Below are positions 30,470-38,884 of a stretch of DNA of 64,000 nt, one piece after another. The stretch is from Armatimonadota bacterium (lineage in GTDB: Bacteria > Armatimonadota > HRBIN16): positions 1,246,661-1,310,660 of the forward strand of contig BPGT01000002.1 of assembly GCA_026003175.1 (NCBI GenBank), in the 5' to 3' direction. Both the position numbers and the translations under genes were made by a program. Each line of letters begins with the position of its first letter. Position 1 is the first letter of the stretch. The notes beneath the pieces are model-generated. The model was not told the origin of the DNA, did not search any database, and saw only the letters and a list, made by a program, of their open reading frames with translations.

Positions 30470-30655
30470 GAGGGCGTTCGAAATTGCTGGTTGAATGGAT
30501 AGATAACCTAACCCCCTTGCCCCCTTCCCTGCAAGGGAAGGGGGAACGCCCATCTCCTCGTAGGAGAGGGGACGGGGGTGAGGTAAGGCAGGGATAGCAA
30601 GAACGCCTCTCTCCTTGCGCTACAACCAACTTCTCAACAATTCTCGAACACCCTC
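30470..30655. mobile_element. MITE copy 1, 186 bp
   Basis: Ends are inverted repeats (GAGGGCGTTCGA-AATTG on the left; complement of the right end GAGGGTGTTCGAGAATTG). Flanked by a 9-bp direct repeat AGCGGTGCA (30461-30469 and 30656-30664), the expected target duplication. Two internal hairpins: CCCCCTTCCCT/AGGGAAGGGGG and a CTCTCCT/AGGAGAG stem. It differs from the copy at 57971-58157 at only two positions. It codes for nothing. Beyond the right duplication the bases GAGGGCGTTCG recur, so the target itself resembled the element end. Confidence 0.85.
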
Positions 30656-30756
30656 AGCGGTGCAGAGGGCGTTCGGAAACCCTTACTGCACAAGGAGGTT
30701 CGTTTCCTCGTCAAGAACGATTTTTCAGAAACCCTGCGCGGGAAGGAGCCTTCATT

Positions 30757-33700
30757 ATGCAACGCGACACGCACCAGGCATCCGAGAGCCTGCCTCTGGT
30801 CGGGGCAGCATATTTCTACTGGTACGAATGGGACACGCACGCTGGTGAATGGGGCAACTGGGTCAACGGCATCCACAATACACCGCTATACGGCTACTAC
30901 GACAGCCGTAAAGTGGCAGACAATGTGCGCTCGCAACTGCTCGCCGCCGACTGGGGCATCACGCACCTTTACATGGACTACTGGGGACAGGGCTGGCGCG
31001 GTGAAGGTGGAGAGCCTCGTGAAGCCACTGTGCTGAAAGCCACCGAGCATGTGCACGCGCTGGGCTATCGCCTCTTTATGGGATTATATCAGGACGGCGA
31101 AAACTTCGCCATGCGCGAGTTCTGGCGCAATGTCAGCGAACAGCGTGACACCGTGTACTGGATGCGCCAGTATGCTCGCTCGCCCGTGTGGACATGGCTG
31201 GGCGGAAAGCCTTTCCAGCTGGTCTACTCGCGCAACGGCGCACCACAGCTCACGGAAGACCATCGGGGATTCCAGCAATGGCTCCGGGAGCGATACCGCA
31301 CCATCGAACAGCTGAACAGCGAATGGGGTACTCGCTACAGCGATTTTGGGCAAATCCGCATGGACGTGAACAGTACCGGCTTCCAGCGCGCGCTGAGCAT
31401 CGAATATCAGTACGAGAAATGGCAGCGCGATTGGCACAAGCTGGAGGAGCTGATCCGGCAGGAGTTCGGTCTGCCCGGTCTGGCTGCCTCTTTTGACGTA
31501 GGCTACGCACCCTTCATGGGCTTCGGCTTCGAGCGGTTTGCGCGCGTGTTCGATGGGGCGCACTCGTACGCGGGCATTTTCGGTGTGCCGCATGAGCAAG
31601 ATGCTGAACGTTTCCTGCAGGCGGCGGTCACCCACAGGTGCGGGGGCGTGTTCTTTGACCACCTGAAGCACCGCTATTTCGATTGGGGCATCCGCGTGCC
31701 CGGTACCGCCTACCCGCCCGAACCCCACCATTACGACCGTTTCTGGGTGGGCAACCTGATGCGCGAGGTAGACGGTGTGCTGCATCTCAGCTGGAACGAG
31801 TGGTGGGAAGGCTCCAACCTCGAACCAAGCTTCGAAGGCGGCAAACGATTCTGCGAGACGAACCTGCTGTACAGCACCCTCTGGCAGCTGACCTATCCAC
31901 GCTTGCAGAAGGAAGTACCCGTTGCCTTGCTGGTAAACGACTGGATTTTCGAGAGCGGCGACGGCGACGCAAACGACCTTTACCATGCGGTGCAGGCTCT
32001 TCGGGCGATACAGGCTCCTTTCGAGGTGCTGCCGCAGAGTGAGATAGGCTCGGAACACCTGCAGAAGTACAGCGTGGTGATTGCGCCATCGGGTGGAGCG
32101 GGCTTCGGACTGAACGACAAGCGCGAGCGCATAGCGGATGTGCTGAAAGAATGGCTCCAGCAGGGCAACCGAACACTTATCATCTCAGCATCATCGGTAG
32201 AATGCACCAACGCAATGATGTCCGTTACCCCTTCCTCACAACCTGAAACCTCCCGCCAGCGGTTTAACTTCTTTGTAGACGTTGGCGTGCCGGGCGATGA
32301 GAGGATACTACAAAATGGCTTCAGCGGGCGTGAGGACTGGGGCAAGCTGCCTGCTGGTGCTTACGGAGCGGGCAGTCAGGCAACTGTGCGCTGGACGCCC
32401 GGATCGGGTACGGTAACCGATCTTCTGCTTCCCGCCCTGCCGAATACCGACCTGCTCCTGCGCTGGCATGGCAGCGTGATGTGGCAGCACCGGATGAGCG
32501 TGCTTGTCAACAACGAACGGGTGGGCGAAGTGGTGCTGGAACCCGGCTGGCGCGTTTATGAGGTGCACATTCCCGCCTCCGCCATCGGCGCATCGCGCGT
32601 TGCAGAGGTGCGATGGCAGTTCTCGGAGGCGATGATCCCGCGCGAGAGGGAGCCGCAGCGATTCAAAGACGAAAGCCGAGCCTGCAACCTTGCGCTGGAC
32701 TGGGTACAAATCTCCACCTCCGACGTGCCCGCAGGCGAAAGGCAAAGCGTGGAATGGCAACCGACAGACATCGCCCGCTTCGCCGAAGATGAGATGGTCT
32801 TCCGCACCCCCCTGCAACGCCGCCGCAGCCGCCTGCCGGAGGGCGAAGTGCTCAGCCGCTACAGCGACGGCTTGCCGCGCGACGTGCTGACATCTGTCAA
32901 GGGCTCCCATCTGCTCACGGTGAACGGCATCTTCACCGACGACACACGCTGGTGGGCAAAGGTGCTGGAAGGGATAGCGAACATCCCGTGTGGCAAATAC
33001 GTCCGTCTCGCTGACGGTAGTCTTCCCGACACTCCCGACCTGATGAGCGCGGCGTTGTGGGCGGAAAACACCTGCTTCCTGCTGCTGGAAAACCGCACGG
33101 GGCAGACGCAACAGGTCACCCTGCATCCACCGGAGAGAAACAACCTGCCGCTGGCGGAAGTAACCACTCTGACCATAGACGGCAGGCACTTTCTCCCGCG
33201 CAAGGTAGCCTCCCTGCCTTTCGAAGACACCGTACAATATGTCTCCGCCTACCAGCTGGTGTACGCGCCGGTGCAGATAGCCACCCCTAAGTGGGCTGTG
33301 TTTCCTGGTGGTAAACCGCGCGTGCCGGTGACGGTCCAGAGCCTCTTGCCTGAGCCGGTAACCGTCACCCTGCAGATAGGCGCGAAGATCGCCAGCATCA
33401 GAGGCGAGCCGATGACGCTTCGCCTCGCCCCGGCAGAAAGTAAGAGAGTAGAGCTGCGCTGCGAGGTCAAGCCCTTTGCCGACTGGGGTGTCAAAACGGT
33501 GTATGTGGAAGCAACATGGCAAGGGGGCAACGGACAGCAACAGAAGGCGTTCTTCCTGCGCCCACTAACCGTCGGACGCAACGCCAACGTGCGCGTGCTG
33601 AATACATCCGCATCCTCTCACGCTCCCTCCGTATCTGTTACCAATGCGCCCTTTACCTCTCACGGCAACATGCGCTGGTGGCACCCTGCGCTGGACGTGT

Positions 33701-35415
33701 CCGGCGAAACCGCCCGGGACGTGGAAATAGTGTTTTCGGGCACACGCATCCGTGTCGGCGACTTGCGTGAGGGCGAGCGCAAAGAGGTGCGCCTGCCGAT
33801 ACCGTTCACCTCCCAGTTGCAAACTCGCCAGGCAACCGTCACTATCCGCTGGCGCGACAGCGCAGGCATCCGCGAACGCACCGAGCCACTGACCGTCGCC
33901 ACCGCGCCGCCTCGCCTGCCCAGAACTCGCCCGGAACAGGTATCCTCCCTGCTCATCACTAGCGCAGACGAGGCGCGAGGGATGCCTCTCTCTGTGCCTC
34001 TGCCTGCCGGTTGGCGTGGGCGAGCGTGGCAGTTACGCCTGCCGAATGGCACTCCCCTGCCCACACACATCGCCGATGGCAGATTGCATTTCATCGTCCC
34101 ACCGCGCACACCGAGCTGGCGCATCGACATTGGCGCTCCCGGCGACGAGCAGGTGCTTGTGCGCGGCATGGCTCAGCGCGAGAGGTGGGCGCAGGGCAAT
34201 ACGGTGCGCTGGATACCGGGAGAGGGACGCGAGACGGTGCTTCGTGTGCCTGTTCCTGCGGAGGGCGCATATCGCCTGCTGCTTCACGGGCAAGCGATGT
34301 GGGCAAATCGCGTTGTTATGTTCGCCGATGGACAGAAGGTGGGTGAGTATGACCTGCGTCCGGGCTGGCAAACTCTGGCGATCAACCTGCCGCCGCGCAA
34401 ACGCTCATCCACACAACCTGTAGAGATTCGCCTGCTCTTCGAGCAAGCACACCGTCCGGCTGAGAAAGGCGCGGGCGATGACCGCCGGGTATGCAACCTC
34501 GCACTGGACTGGGTTGCGCTGGAGCGGGTGGAGGAAACAGGTTCGGTGGTGCTGGCGGTGTCTCCTCTGCGAGGTGTGCCTCCATCACCTATCCGAGTGC
34601 AAACAGGCAATAGAGCGGTGCGCGTGGACAATGGCATGCTGGAGCTGGAGTGGCGCGAAGACGCCGGAGGCACACTCACCCGCCTGTATTCGAGACGCAC
34701 CGGAAGAGACTACGCTGCGCAAAGCTGCGGCACAGGCATTGGCACGTTCGGCAGGAGTGACCCCAGGCATCCTGCGCAGGACACCGCGCATTTTGTGATA
34801 GACGACATCCGGTGGCAGCGCAACGGCAAGGCAAACGTGCGCGTCATCGAACGCAACCCGGTATGGACGACGGTAGAGGTTACCGCCGGAGGAGGCAACC
34901 TACCCCTGCGGGTGACGCAACGCTACCGTGTGTTCGCCGGACTGCCGCTGGTGGAGGTGGATGTGCGAGTTCAGCCCCTGTCGGCGGAAGCGGATGAGCT
35001 CGTGGCGTTGGAAGCACGCTTCGCCGCCCGCTGGTGGACAAAGAGCTTCCCCAATTTCGTAGGCGTAGGCGATAACCCGCCGGAGGTGTACGGTGCGAAG
35101 GTACACTTCGGCTGGCGGATGGGCGACTGGGTGCCGCCCGTGCTGACGCTGTTCCACCCCGGCGACCTGAGCGAGAGCTTCTCCCTGCTCATTGCCGAGA
35201 ACGAAGGATGTAACTGGGTGCGACAGGGCTTCTGGGGTGACGTTCGCGGTAAGCCTGCTGAAGCCCGCCGACACGCCATAATGGAGCTGGTCGCCCAGCC
35301 GGTGATGCCCGTCCACCTGCGATACTGGCTCTGGCTTCACGAGGGGTACCATGTACACGCCCGCCAGATGCGCCAGAGGCTGATGCATCCGGTACGCGTG
35401 GTCCCGTTGCCCTGA
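30757..35415 (+). CDS. Giant multidomain glycoside-hydrolase-like protein
   Basis: 1552 residues. The first ~390 resemble GH99/WbsX-like or GH42-like TIM barrels (VGAAYFYWYEWDTHAGEW, LNSEWGTRYSDFGQI, HLSWNEWWEGSNLEP; the Glu in NEWWEG is a candidate catalytic residue). Residues ~390-500 look like a glutamine-amidotransferase-like domain of beta-galactosidases. A ~135-residue beta module occurs twice (~509-651 and ~1123-1258), each ending CNLALDWV. The C-terminal ~290 residues resemble a beta-sandwich of family 38/2 glycosidases. No signal peptide is seen despite the domain mix. AAGGAG precedes the ATG. Substrate unknown; the LacI regulator downstream suggests sugar-linked control. Confidence 0.7.
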   Translation: MQRDTHQASESLPLVGAAYFYWYEWDTHAGEWGNWVNGIHNTPLYGYYDSRKVADNVRSQLLAADWGITHLYMDYWGQGWRGEGGEPREATVLKATEHVHALGYRLFMGLYQDGENFAMREFWRNVSEQRDTVYWMRQYARSPVWTWLGGKPFQLVYSRNGAPQLTEDHRGFQQWLRERYRTIEQLNSEWGTRYSDFGQIRMDVNSTGFQRALSIEYQYEKWQRDWHKLEELIRQEFGLPGLAASFDVGYAPFMGFGFERFARVFDGAHSYAGIFGVPHEQDAERFLQAAVTHRCGGVFFDHLKHRYFDWGIRVPGTAYPPEPHHYDRFWVGNLMREVDGVLHLSWNEWWEGSNLEPSFEGGKRFCETNLLYSTLWQLTYPRLQKEVPVALLVNDWIFESGDGDANDLYHAVQALRAIQAPFEVLPQSEIGSEHLQKYSVVIAPSGGAGFGLNDKRERIADVLKEWLQQGNRTLIISASSVECTNAMMSVTPSSQPETSRQRFNFFVDVGVPGDERILQNGFSGREDWGKLPAGAYGAGSQATVRWTPGSGTVTDLLLPALPNTDLLLRWHGSVMWQHRMSVLVNNERVGEVVLEPGWRVYEVHIPASAIGASRVAEVRWQFSEAMIPREREPQRFKDESRACNLALDWVQISTSDVPAGERQSVEWQPTDIARFAEDEMVFRTPLQRRRSRLPEGEVLSRYSDGLPRDVLTSVKGSHLLTVNGIFTDDTRWWAKVLEGIANIPCGKYVRLADGSLPDTPDLMSAALWAENTCFLLLENRTGQTQQVTLHPPERNNLPLAEVTTLTIDGRHFLPRKVASLPFEDTVQYVSAYQLVYAPVQIATPKWAVFPGGKPRVPVTVQSLLPEPVTVTLQIGAKIASIRGEPMTLRLAPAESKRVELRCEVKPFADWGVKTVYVEATWQGGNGQQQKAFFLRPLTVGRNANVRVLNTSASSHAPSVSVTNAPFTSHGNMRWWHPALDVSGETARDVEIVFSGTRIRVGDLREGERKEVRLPIPFTSQLQTRQATVTIRWRDSAGIRERTEPLTVATAPPRLPRTRPEQVSSLLITSADEARGMPLSVPLPAGWRGRAWQLRLPNGTPLPTHIADGRLHFIVPPRTPSWRIDIGAPGDEQVLVRGMAQRERWAQGNTVRWIPGEGRETVLRVPVPAEGAYRLLLHGQAMWANRVVMFADGQKVGEYDLRPGWQTLAINLPPRKRSSTQPVEIRLLFEQAHRPAEKGAGDDRRVCNLALDWVALERVEETGSVVLAVSPLRGVPPSPIRVQTGNRAVRVDNGMLELEWREDAGGTLTRLYSRRTGRDYAAQSCGTGIGTFGRSDPRHPAQDTAHFVIDDIRWQRNGKANVRVIERNPVWTTVEVTAGGGNLPLRVTQRYRVFAGLPLVEVDVRVQPLSAEADELVALEARFAARWWTKSFPNFVGVGDNPPEVYGAKVHFGWRMGDWVPPVLTLFHPGDLSESFSLLIAENEGCNWVRQGFWGDVRGKPAEARRHAIMELVAQPVMPVHLRYWLWLHEGYHVHARQMRQRLMHPVRVVPLP

Positions 35416-35531
35416 CAGGACTGGTCATCTTATTGTCTGGTGAACCTGATCTTCGCATCGTCAATCTGTTGCTCTTGTATGGGCGTTGCGGAAGGGTAGC
35501 AAGTTTTTGCCGTTTTGTCTTTTCAACCCCC

Positions 35532-35618
35532 TTGACTCCTTTGGCAAGTGGTGTTATAATGAGGTTGTTAGTTGAACGTCAAACTATTTTTGGTCTTTAT
35601 TGGTTGAACGTTAGACTA
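35532..35618 (+). promoter_or_regulatory. LacI gene promoter with two operator-like repeats
   Basis: TTGACT (35532-35537), 17 bases, TATAAT (35555-35560): a near-consensus promoter. Just after the expected start are two copies of GTTGAACGTYARACTA (35571-35586 and 35603-35618), 32 bases apart, three helical turns on one DNA face. They contain the central CG typical of LacI-family sites, so self-repression by the encoded regulator is likely. Confidence 0.7.
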
Positions 35619-35628
35619 GGAAAGATAA

Positions 35629-36720
35629 ATGCCTGAAGGGACCCCAACCATCAAAGACGTCGCCGAACGGGCGGGTGTGTCGGTAACCACCGTAACCAAC
35701 GTGCTGCACGGGCGAGGTGGTCGCTTCTCGGAGGAGACCAGAGAGCGCGTGCTGCAGGCGGTGGAAGAGCTGGGCTACCGTCCCAACCAGATTGCACGCA
35801 GCCTGGTGCGCCGACGCAGTCACACACTGGGTGTGGTGGTGGAACATTTTCGTGGCGCGCTATTAGGTAACCCGTACTACTCTACTTTACTGGATGGCAT
35901 TCTTGCCGAAGCAGTGCAGTCGGGTTACCAGATAAAGATCATCGCGCTGGAACGCCCTGACCCAACCCATGCACGTATGAACACGGAGGACGGCTCTATC
36001 GACGGCGCGATTCTAGCTGCGCCTCTGCATCAAAGCCCTCTGTTACAGTGGGTAGAGGACTGCAATATTCCCCGCGTGGTGGCAGGTAGCAGCCCGCGCG
36101 ACCTGCGCGCCGCCTGCGTGGATGTAGATGACGAGGGATCTGTGTACGCCGCCGTCAAGTGGCTGGTAGAGATCGGACACCGACGCATCGCCTTCATCGC
36201 CGGTCCGGTCAACTACTGGAGCGCGAGGCAGCGCGAACAGGGCTACCTGCGCGCTCTGCACGATGCGGGTATCACCCCCACCCCACACTGGATACGGCGA
36301 GGTAACTACAGCACCCTTTCTGGAAGACAGGCGATGGATCTGTTGCTGCAGGTGCGTCCAGCGTTCTCGGCGGTGGTATGCTGCAACGACTGGATGGCTC
36401 TGGGTGCGCTGGAAGTGCTTCGTCGTAAGGGATTACTGGTACCCGATGATATATCGGTGTTGGGCTTTGACGATGTAGAGGCGGCGGCAGTCGCTTCTCC
36501 GCCCCTGACTACCATCCGGCAGCCAGTGCGCGAAATCGGCATTACCGCCGCCCGACTGCTGATTCAACAGATCGAGAGCGGCAAACCGTCTACCGAGCAT
36601 GTGATATTCCCGGGCGAGCTGGTGCAGCGAGACAGTGTAGTCCCCTGTTCACCTGAACCGCCCGACAGCATAAAGCAACAACAGCGCACACGCCCGCGGC
36701 GCAGGCGCTACTCACTCTGA
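35629..36720 (+). CDS. LacI-family transcriptional regulator
   Basis: 363 residues. N-terminal helix-turn-helix (TIKDVAERAGVSVTTVTNVL) and hinge (GYRPNQIARSLVRRRSHTLG), then a periplasmic-binding-protein-like sensor (~60-335) with GFDDVEAAAVASPPLTTIRQ, the usual family end. It probably senses a sugar and controls carbohydrate genes, perhaps the giant hydrolase upstream and the two genes that follow. AGGAAAG precedes the ATG. A basic tail (RTRPRRRRYSL) is unusual. Confidence 0.93.
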   Translation: MPEGTPTIKDVAERAGVSVTTVTNVLHGRGGRFSEETRERVLQAVEELGYRPNQIARSLVRRRSHTLGVVVEHFRGALLGNPYYSTLLDGILAEAVQSGYQIKIIALERPDPTHARMNTEDGSIDGAILAAPLHQSPLLQWVEDCNIPRVVAGSSPRDLRAACVDVDDEGSVYAAVKWLVEIGHRRIAFIAGPVNYWSARQREQGYLRALHDAGITPTPHWIRRGNYSTLSGRQAMDLLLQVRPAFSAVVCCNDWMALGALEVLRRKGLLVPDDISVLGFDDVEAAAVASPPLTTIRQPVREIGITAARLLIQQIESGKPSTEHVIFPGELVQRDSVVPCSPEPPDSIKQQQRTRPRRRRYSL

Positions 36721-36739
36721 ACAGGAGGTGCAGGCTCCT

Positions 36740-37027
36740 ATGAACATGAAAAAAGAAGTTTCTCCATCCGTGGCGATAGCGGTTATCGTTATTGCCGTGC
36801 TCATTGCAGGTTTCTTCCTGTATCGGGCTTTCGTGGGAAACCGTCCCAGTACCGCGCCCTCGCAGATGGGCTTGAAGGTGAACGAACTGGTCAACCGCAC
36901 AGGAGGCGATGCCCGATTGCTCACCCCGGAGGAACGCAAGCTGGTGATGGAAGCTATCCAGAAACGGATGATACCACCAGGCATCTTTAGAAACCTGGAC
37001 ATGAGCCAGGCAAATCCAACCAACTAA
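36740..37027 (+). CDS. Small single-pass membrane protein
   Basis: 95 residues: a lysine-rich start, one membrane helix (VAIAVIVIAVLIAGFFLYRAF), then a soluble tail containing LTPEERKLVMEAIQKRMIPPG. No known family. AGGAGGT lies 10 bases before the ATG at 36740, which fixes the start over an in-frame GTG inside that site. Between the LacI regulator and the prepilin, both close by, so probably one operon; similar small proteins may be part of pilin-like secretion units (inference). Confidence 0.7.
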   Translation: MNMKKEVSPSVAIAVIVIAVLIAGFFLYRAFVGNRPSTAPSQMGLKVNELVNRTGGDARLLTPEERKLVMEAIQKRMIPPGIFRNLDMSQANPTN

Positions 37028-37054
37028 TCCCAAAACCAAAGGAGGTTCGCTGAC

Positions 37055-37918
37055 ATGTCACGCAACAGAGCGTTCACGCTCATCGAACTGCTCGTCGTCA
37101 TCGCGATTATCGCGATACTGGCGGCGATCCTGTTCCCGGTGTTCGCTCGCGCCCGGGAGATGGCACGCAAAACCTCGTGCCTTTCCAACATCAAGCAGCT
37201 GTCTCTGGCGGTGCTGCAGTATGCGCAGGATTACGATGAGACCCTGCCTTACCCCGGCTGGTCGCCTATCGAGACGCCTGCTGGACTGGCGTGCCACGGC
37301 TGGCGATACGCCGTGCAACCCTACATCAAGAACACGGGTATCTACCTGTGCATGAGCTTCGAGCAGCCGGGCGAGCCGATCTGGAACTGGTCGTGCTACC
37401 ACGACACCGAGGGTGTGTATCCCCCTGCGCTCATGAGCCGATTAAGCGAGACTGGCTATACGATGGAGATGAACATCGGCATCAAGCGCTCCTACGGCGG
37501 CGCAGCCAACTGGGCGCAAAAGAACGAGGTAGGCGTGCGCCTGGGCTGGATTGTGAACCCGCTGCTGCCTAACCCGGTGCAACTGGCAGCCATCCCGCGC
37601 CCTGCCACTGTCATCCAGCTGCTGGAATCGCGCGAGTACTGGAACGACCACGGCCCCTGGGTGCTCAACGGCGACTGGTTCCGAGCCTGGTTCGACCAGA
37701 ACAAGGGCGTGGTCACCTCGCACAACGGCATCAGCAACTGGAGCTTCCACGATGGTCATGTGAAAGCCATCAAGCTCTGCGCCACGATGGGCGCGCTGAA
37801 CTGGACCAACGAACAGGGTCCCACCGACGACTATCTGTGGGACTGGAAGCCCGCTCAGCAAGTGGAGTGGCTGCGCGACTGGCGTGACCGCTGCCGCACT
37901 ATCCCCGAGTACCAGTAA
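37055..37918 (+). CDS. Type IV prepilin-like protein, DUF1559-related
   Basis: 287 residues with the class III prepilin N-terminus [20 protein letters not shown], cleaved by prepilin peptidase before Phe7; the residue before it is Ala rather than the usual Gly. The body has the family pattern [20 protein letters not shown] and a C-terminal H(D)G region ([13 protein letters not shown]). Such proteins are abundant in Armatimonadota and Planctomycetes and may form pseudopili or surface assemblies. AAAGGAGG precedes the ATG. A strong hairpin follows the stop. Confidence 0.88.
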   Translation: MSRNRAFTLIELLVVIAIIAILAAILFPVFARAREMARKTSCLSNIKQLSLAVLQYAQDYDETLPYPGWSPIETPAGLACHGWRYAVQPYIKNTGIYLCMSFEQPGEPIWNWSCYHDTEGVYPPALMSRLSETGYTMEMNIGIKRSYGGAANWAQKNEVGVRLGWIVNPLLPNPVQLAAIPRPATVIQLLESREYWNDHGPWVLNGDWFRAWFDQNKGVVTSHNGISNWSFHDGHVKAIKLCATMGALNWTNEQGPTDDYLWDWKPAQQVEWLRDWRDRCRTIPEYQ

Positions 37919-37929
37919 TCCAGCCCAAG

Positions 37930-37961
37930 GGTTCGAGCCTCCCTGCCCGGAGGCTCGAACC
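37930..37961 (+). terminator. Hairpin after the prepilin gene
   Basis: GGTTCGAGCCTCC (37930-37942) pairs perfectly with GGAGGCTCGAACC (37949-37961) across a six-base loop, 11 bases after the stop. The following T-run is weak (CTTTCT), so termination efficiency is uncertain. Confidence 0.6.
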
Positions 37962-37986
37962 AGCTTTCTATCCCTCAGCCCACACC

Positions 37987-38015
37987 TTGACACCACCTCC
38001 CCAAAAGCGTATCCT
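37987..38015 (+). promoter_or_regulatory. Promoter of the HAD phosphatase operon
   Basis: A consensus TTGACA (37987-37992) is followed after 17 bases by TATCCT (38010-38015). The expected transcript starts near 38022, about 32 bases before the ATG. Confidence 0.55.
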
Positions 38016-38053
38016 TTTAATAGCGGCGTGACTCTCAACACGAAAGAGGCAAT

Positions 38054-38884
38054 ATGGGTTCCCTTCCCTTTGAACTGGTAGCGGTAGACCTGGACGGCAC
38101 ATTAGCGGACGAGCATAACCGCTGTTCTCCGGTAGATCTGCGGGCGATGCACGCGGTGACTGAACAAGGAGCATACGTGGTCATCGCCTCCGGCAGGATG
38201 CACGCTGCCACCGAACGCTTCTGGCACGAGGCACGGCTCAACGCGCCTATCCTCTCCTACAACGGCGCAATGATCAAACACCCGCGCGATGGCTTCATCT
38301 GGTTCCATCTGACCGTGCCCGCTCCTTTTGCGGACGAGATAGTAGACTTTTGCGAAGCACACAGCTACCACCTGAACTATTATCTGAACGACCACCTCTA
38401 CGTGAAGGAAGAAACCCGCTGGTCTCAGCTGTACCACCAGCGCACGGGGTCGGTCATCGAACCGGTGGGCAGTCTCACGCGCTTCCGGGGGCACTCCCCT
38501 ACCAAACTCATCCTGATTGACACCCCTGAAACCACCGACAAGCTTAGGGAGATGTTTCACGACCGCTTCGGCGAGCGGCTGAATATCATCAAGAGCAACG
38601 ACGAGTACCTAGAGTTTATGCACCCGGGCGCGAACAAGGCGCGTACCCTGCAGCGGCTGGCGTATCAGCTGGGCGTGCCGCGTGAGCGCGTGCTGGCTAT
38701 CGGCGACGGCAATAACGACATCCCCATGATGCAATGGGCGGGCTACGCGGTGGCAATGGGCAACGCCAAACCAGCCGTCAAGGAGCTGGCGCACCAGATT
38801 GCTCCGCCAATCGAGCAAAACGGTCTGGCGGTCGCACTCGTCGATATTTTCAAACTGGATGCAAAGGAGGTCTTCGGCTCTTGA
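38054..38884 (+). CDS. Cof-type HAD-IIB sugar phosphatase
   Basis: 276 residues with all HAD motifs: VAVDLDGTLAD (nucleophile Asp), SGRMHAAT, a lysine in the third motif, and GDGNNDIPMM. The cap domain (~85-190) is type IIB. Members dephosphorylate sugar phosphates, nucleotides or flavin precursors; the substrate cannot be read here. AAAGAGG precedes the ATG. The stop overlaps the TTG start of the lipoprotein that follows. Confidence 0.9.
   Translation: MGSLPFELVAVDLDGTLADEHNRCSPVDLRAMHAVTEQGAYVVIASGRMHAATERFWHEARLNAPILSYNGAMIKHPRDGFIWFHLTVPAPFADEIVDFCEAHSYHLNYYLNDHLYVKEETRWSQLYHQRTGSVIEPVGSLTRFRGHSPTKLILIDTPETTDKLREMFHDRFGERLNIIKSNDEYLEFMHPGANKARTLQRLAYQLGVPRERVLAIGDGNNDIPMMQWAGYAVAMGNAKPAVKELAHQIAPPIEQNGLAVALVDIFKLDAKEVFGS

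Noticed and set aside
30461-30675. 20-bp flanking duplication AGCGGTGCAGAGGGCGTTCG around MITE copy 1 as the target duplication
   Set aside because: Only 9 bases lie outside the inverted repeats, and copy 2 also shows 9; the extra match comes from resemblance of the target to the element end.
38734-38880. Longer N-terminus for the clostripain-like protein
   Set aside because: It lies inside the HAD gene; the TTG at 38881 has a well-spaced AAAGGAGG and starts a lipoprotein signal peptide.
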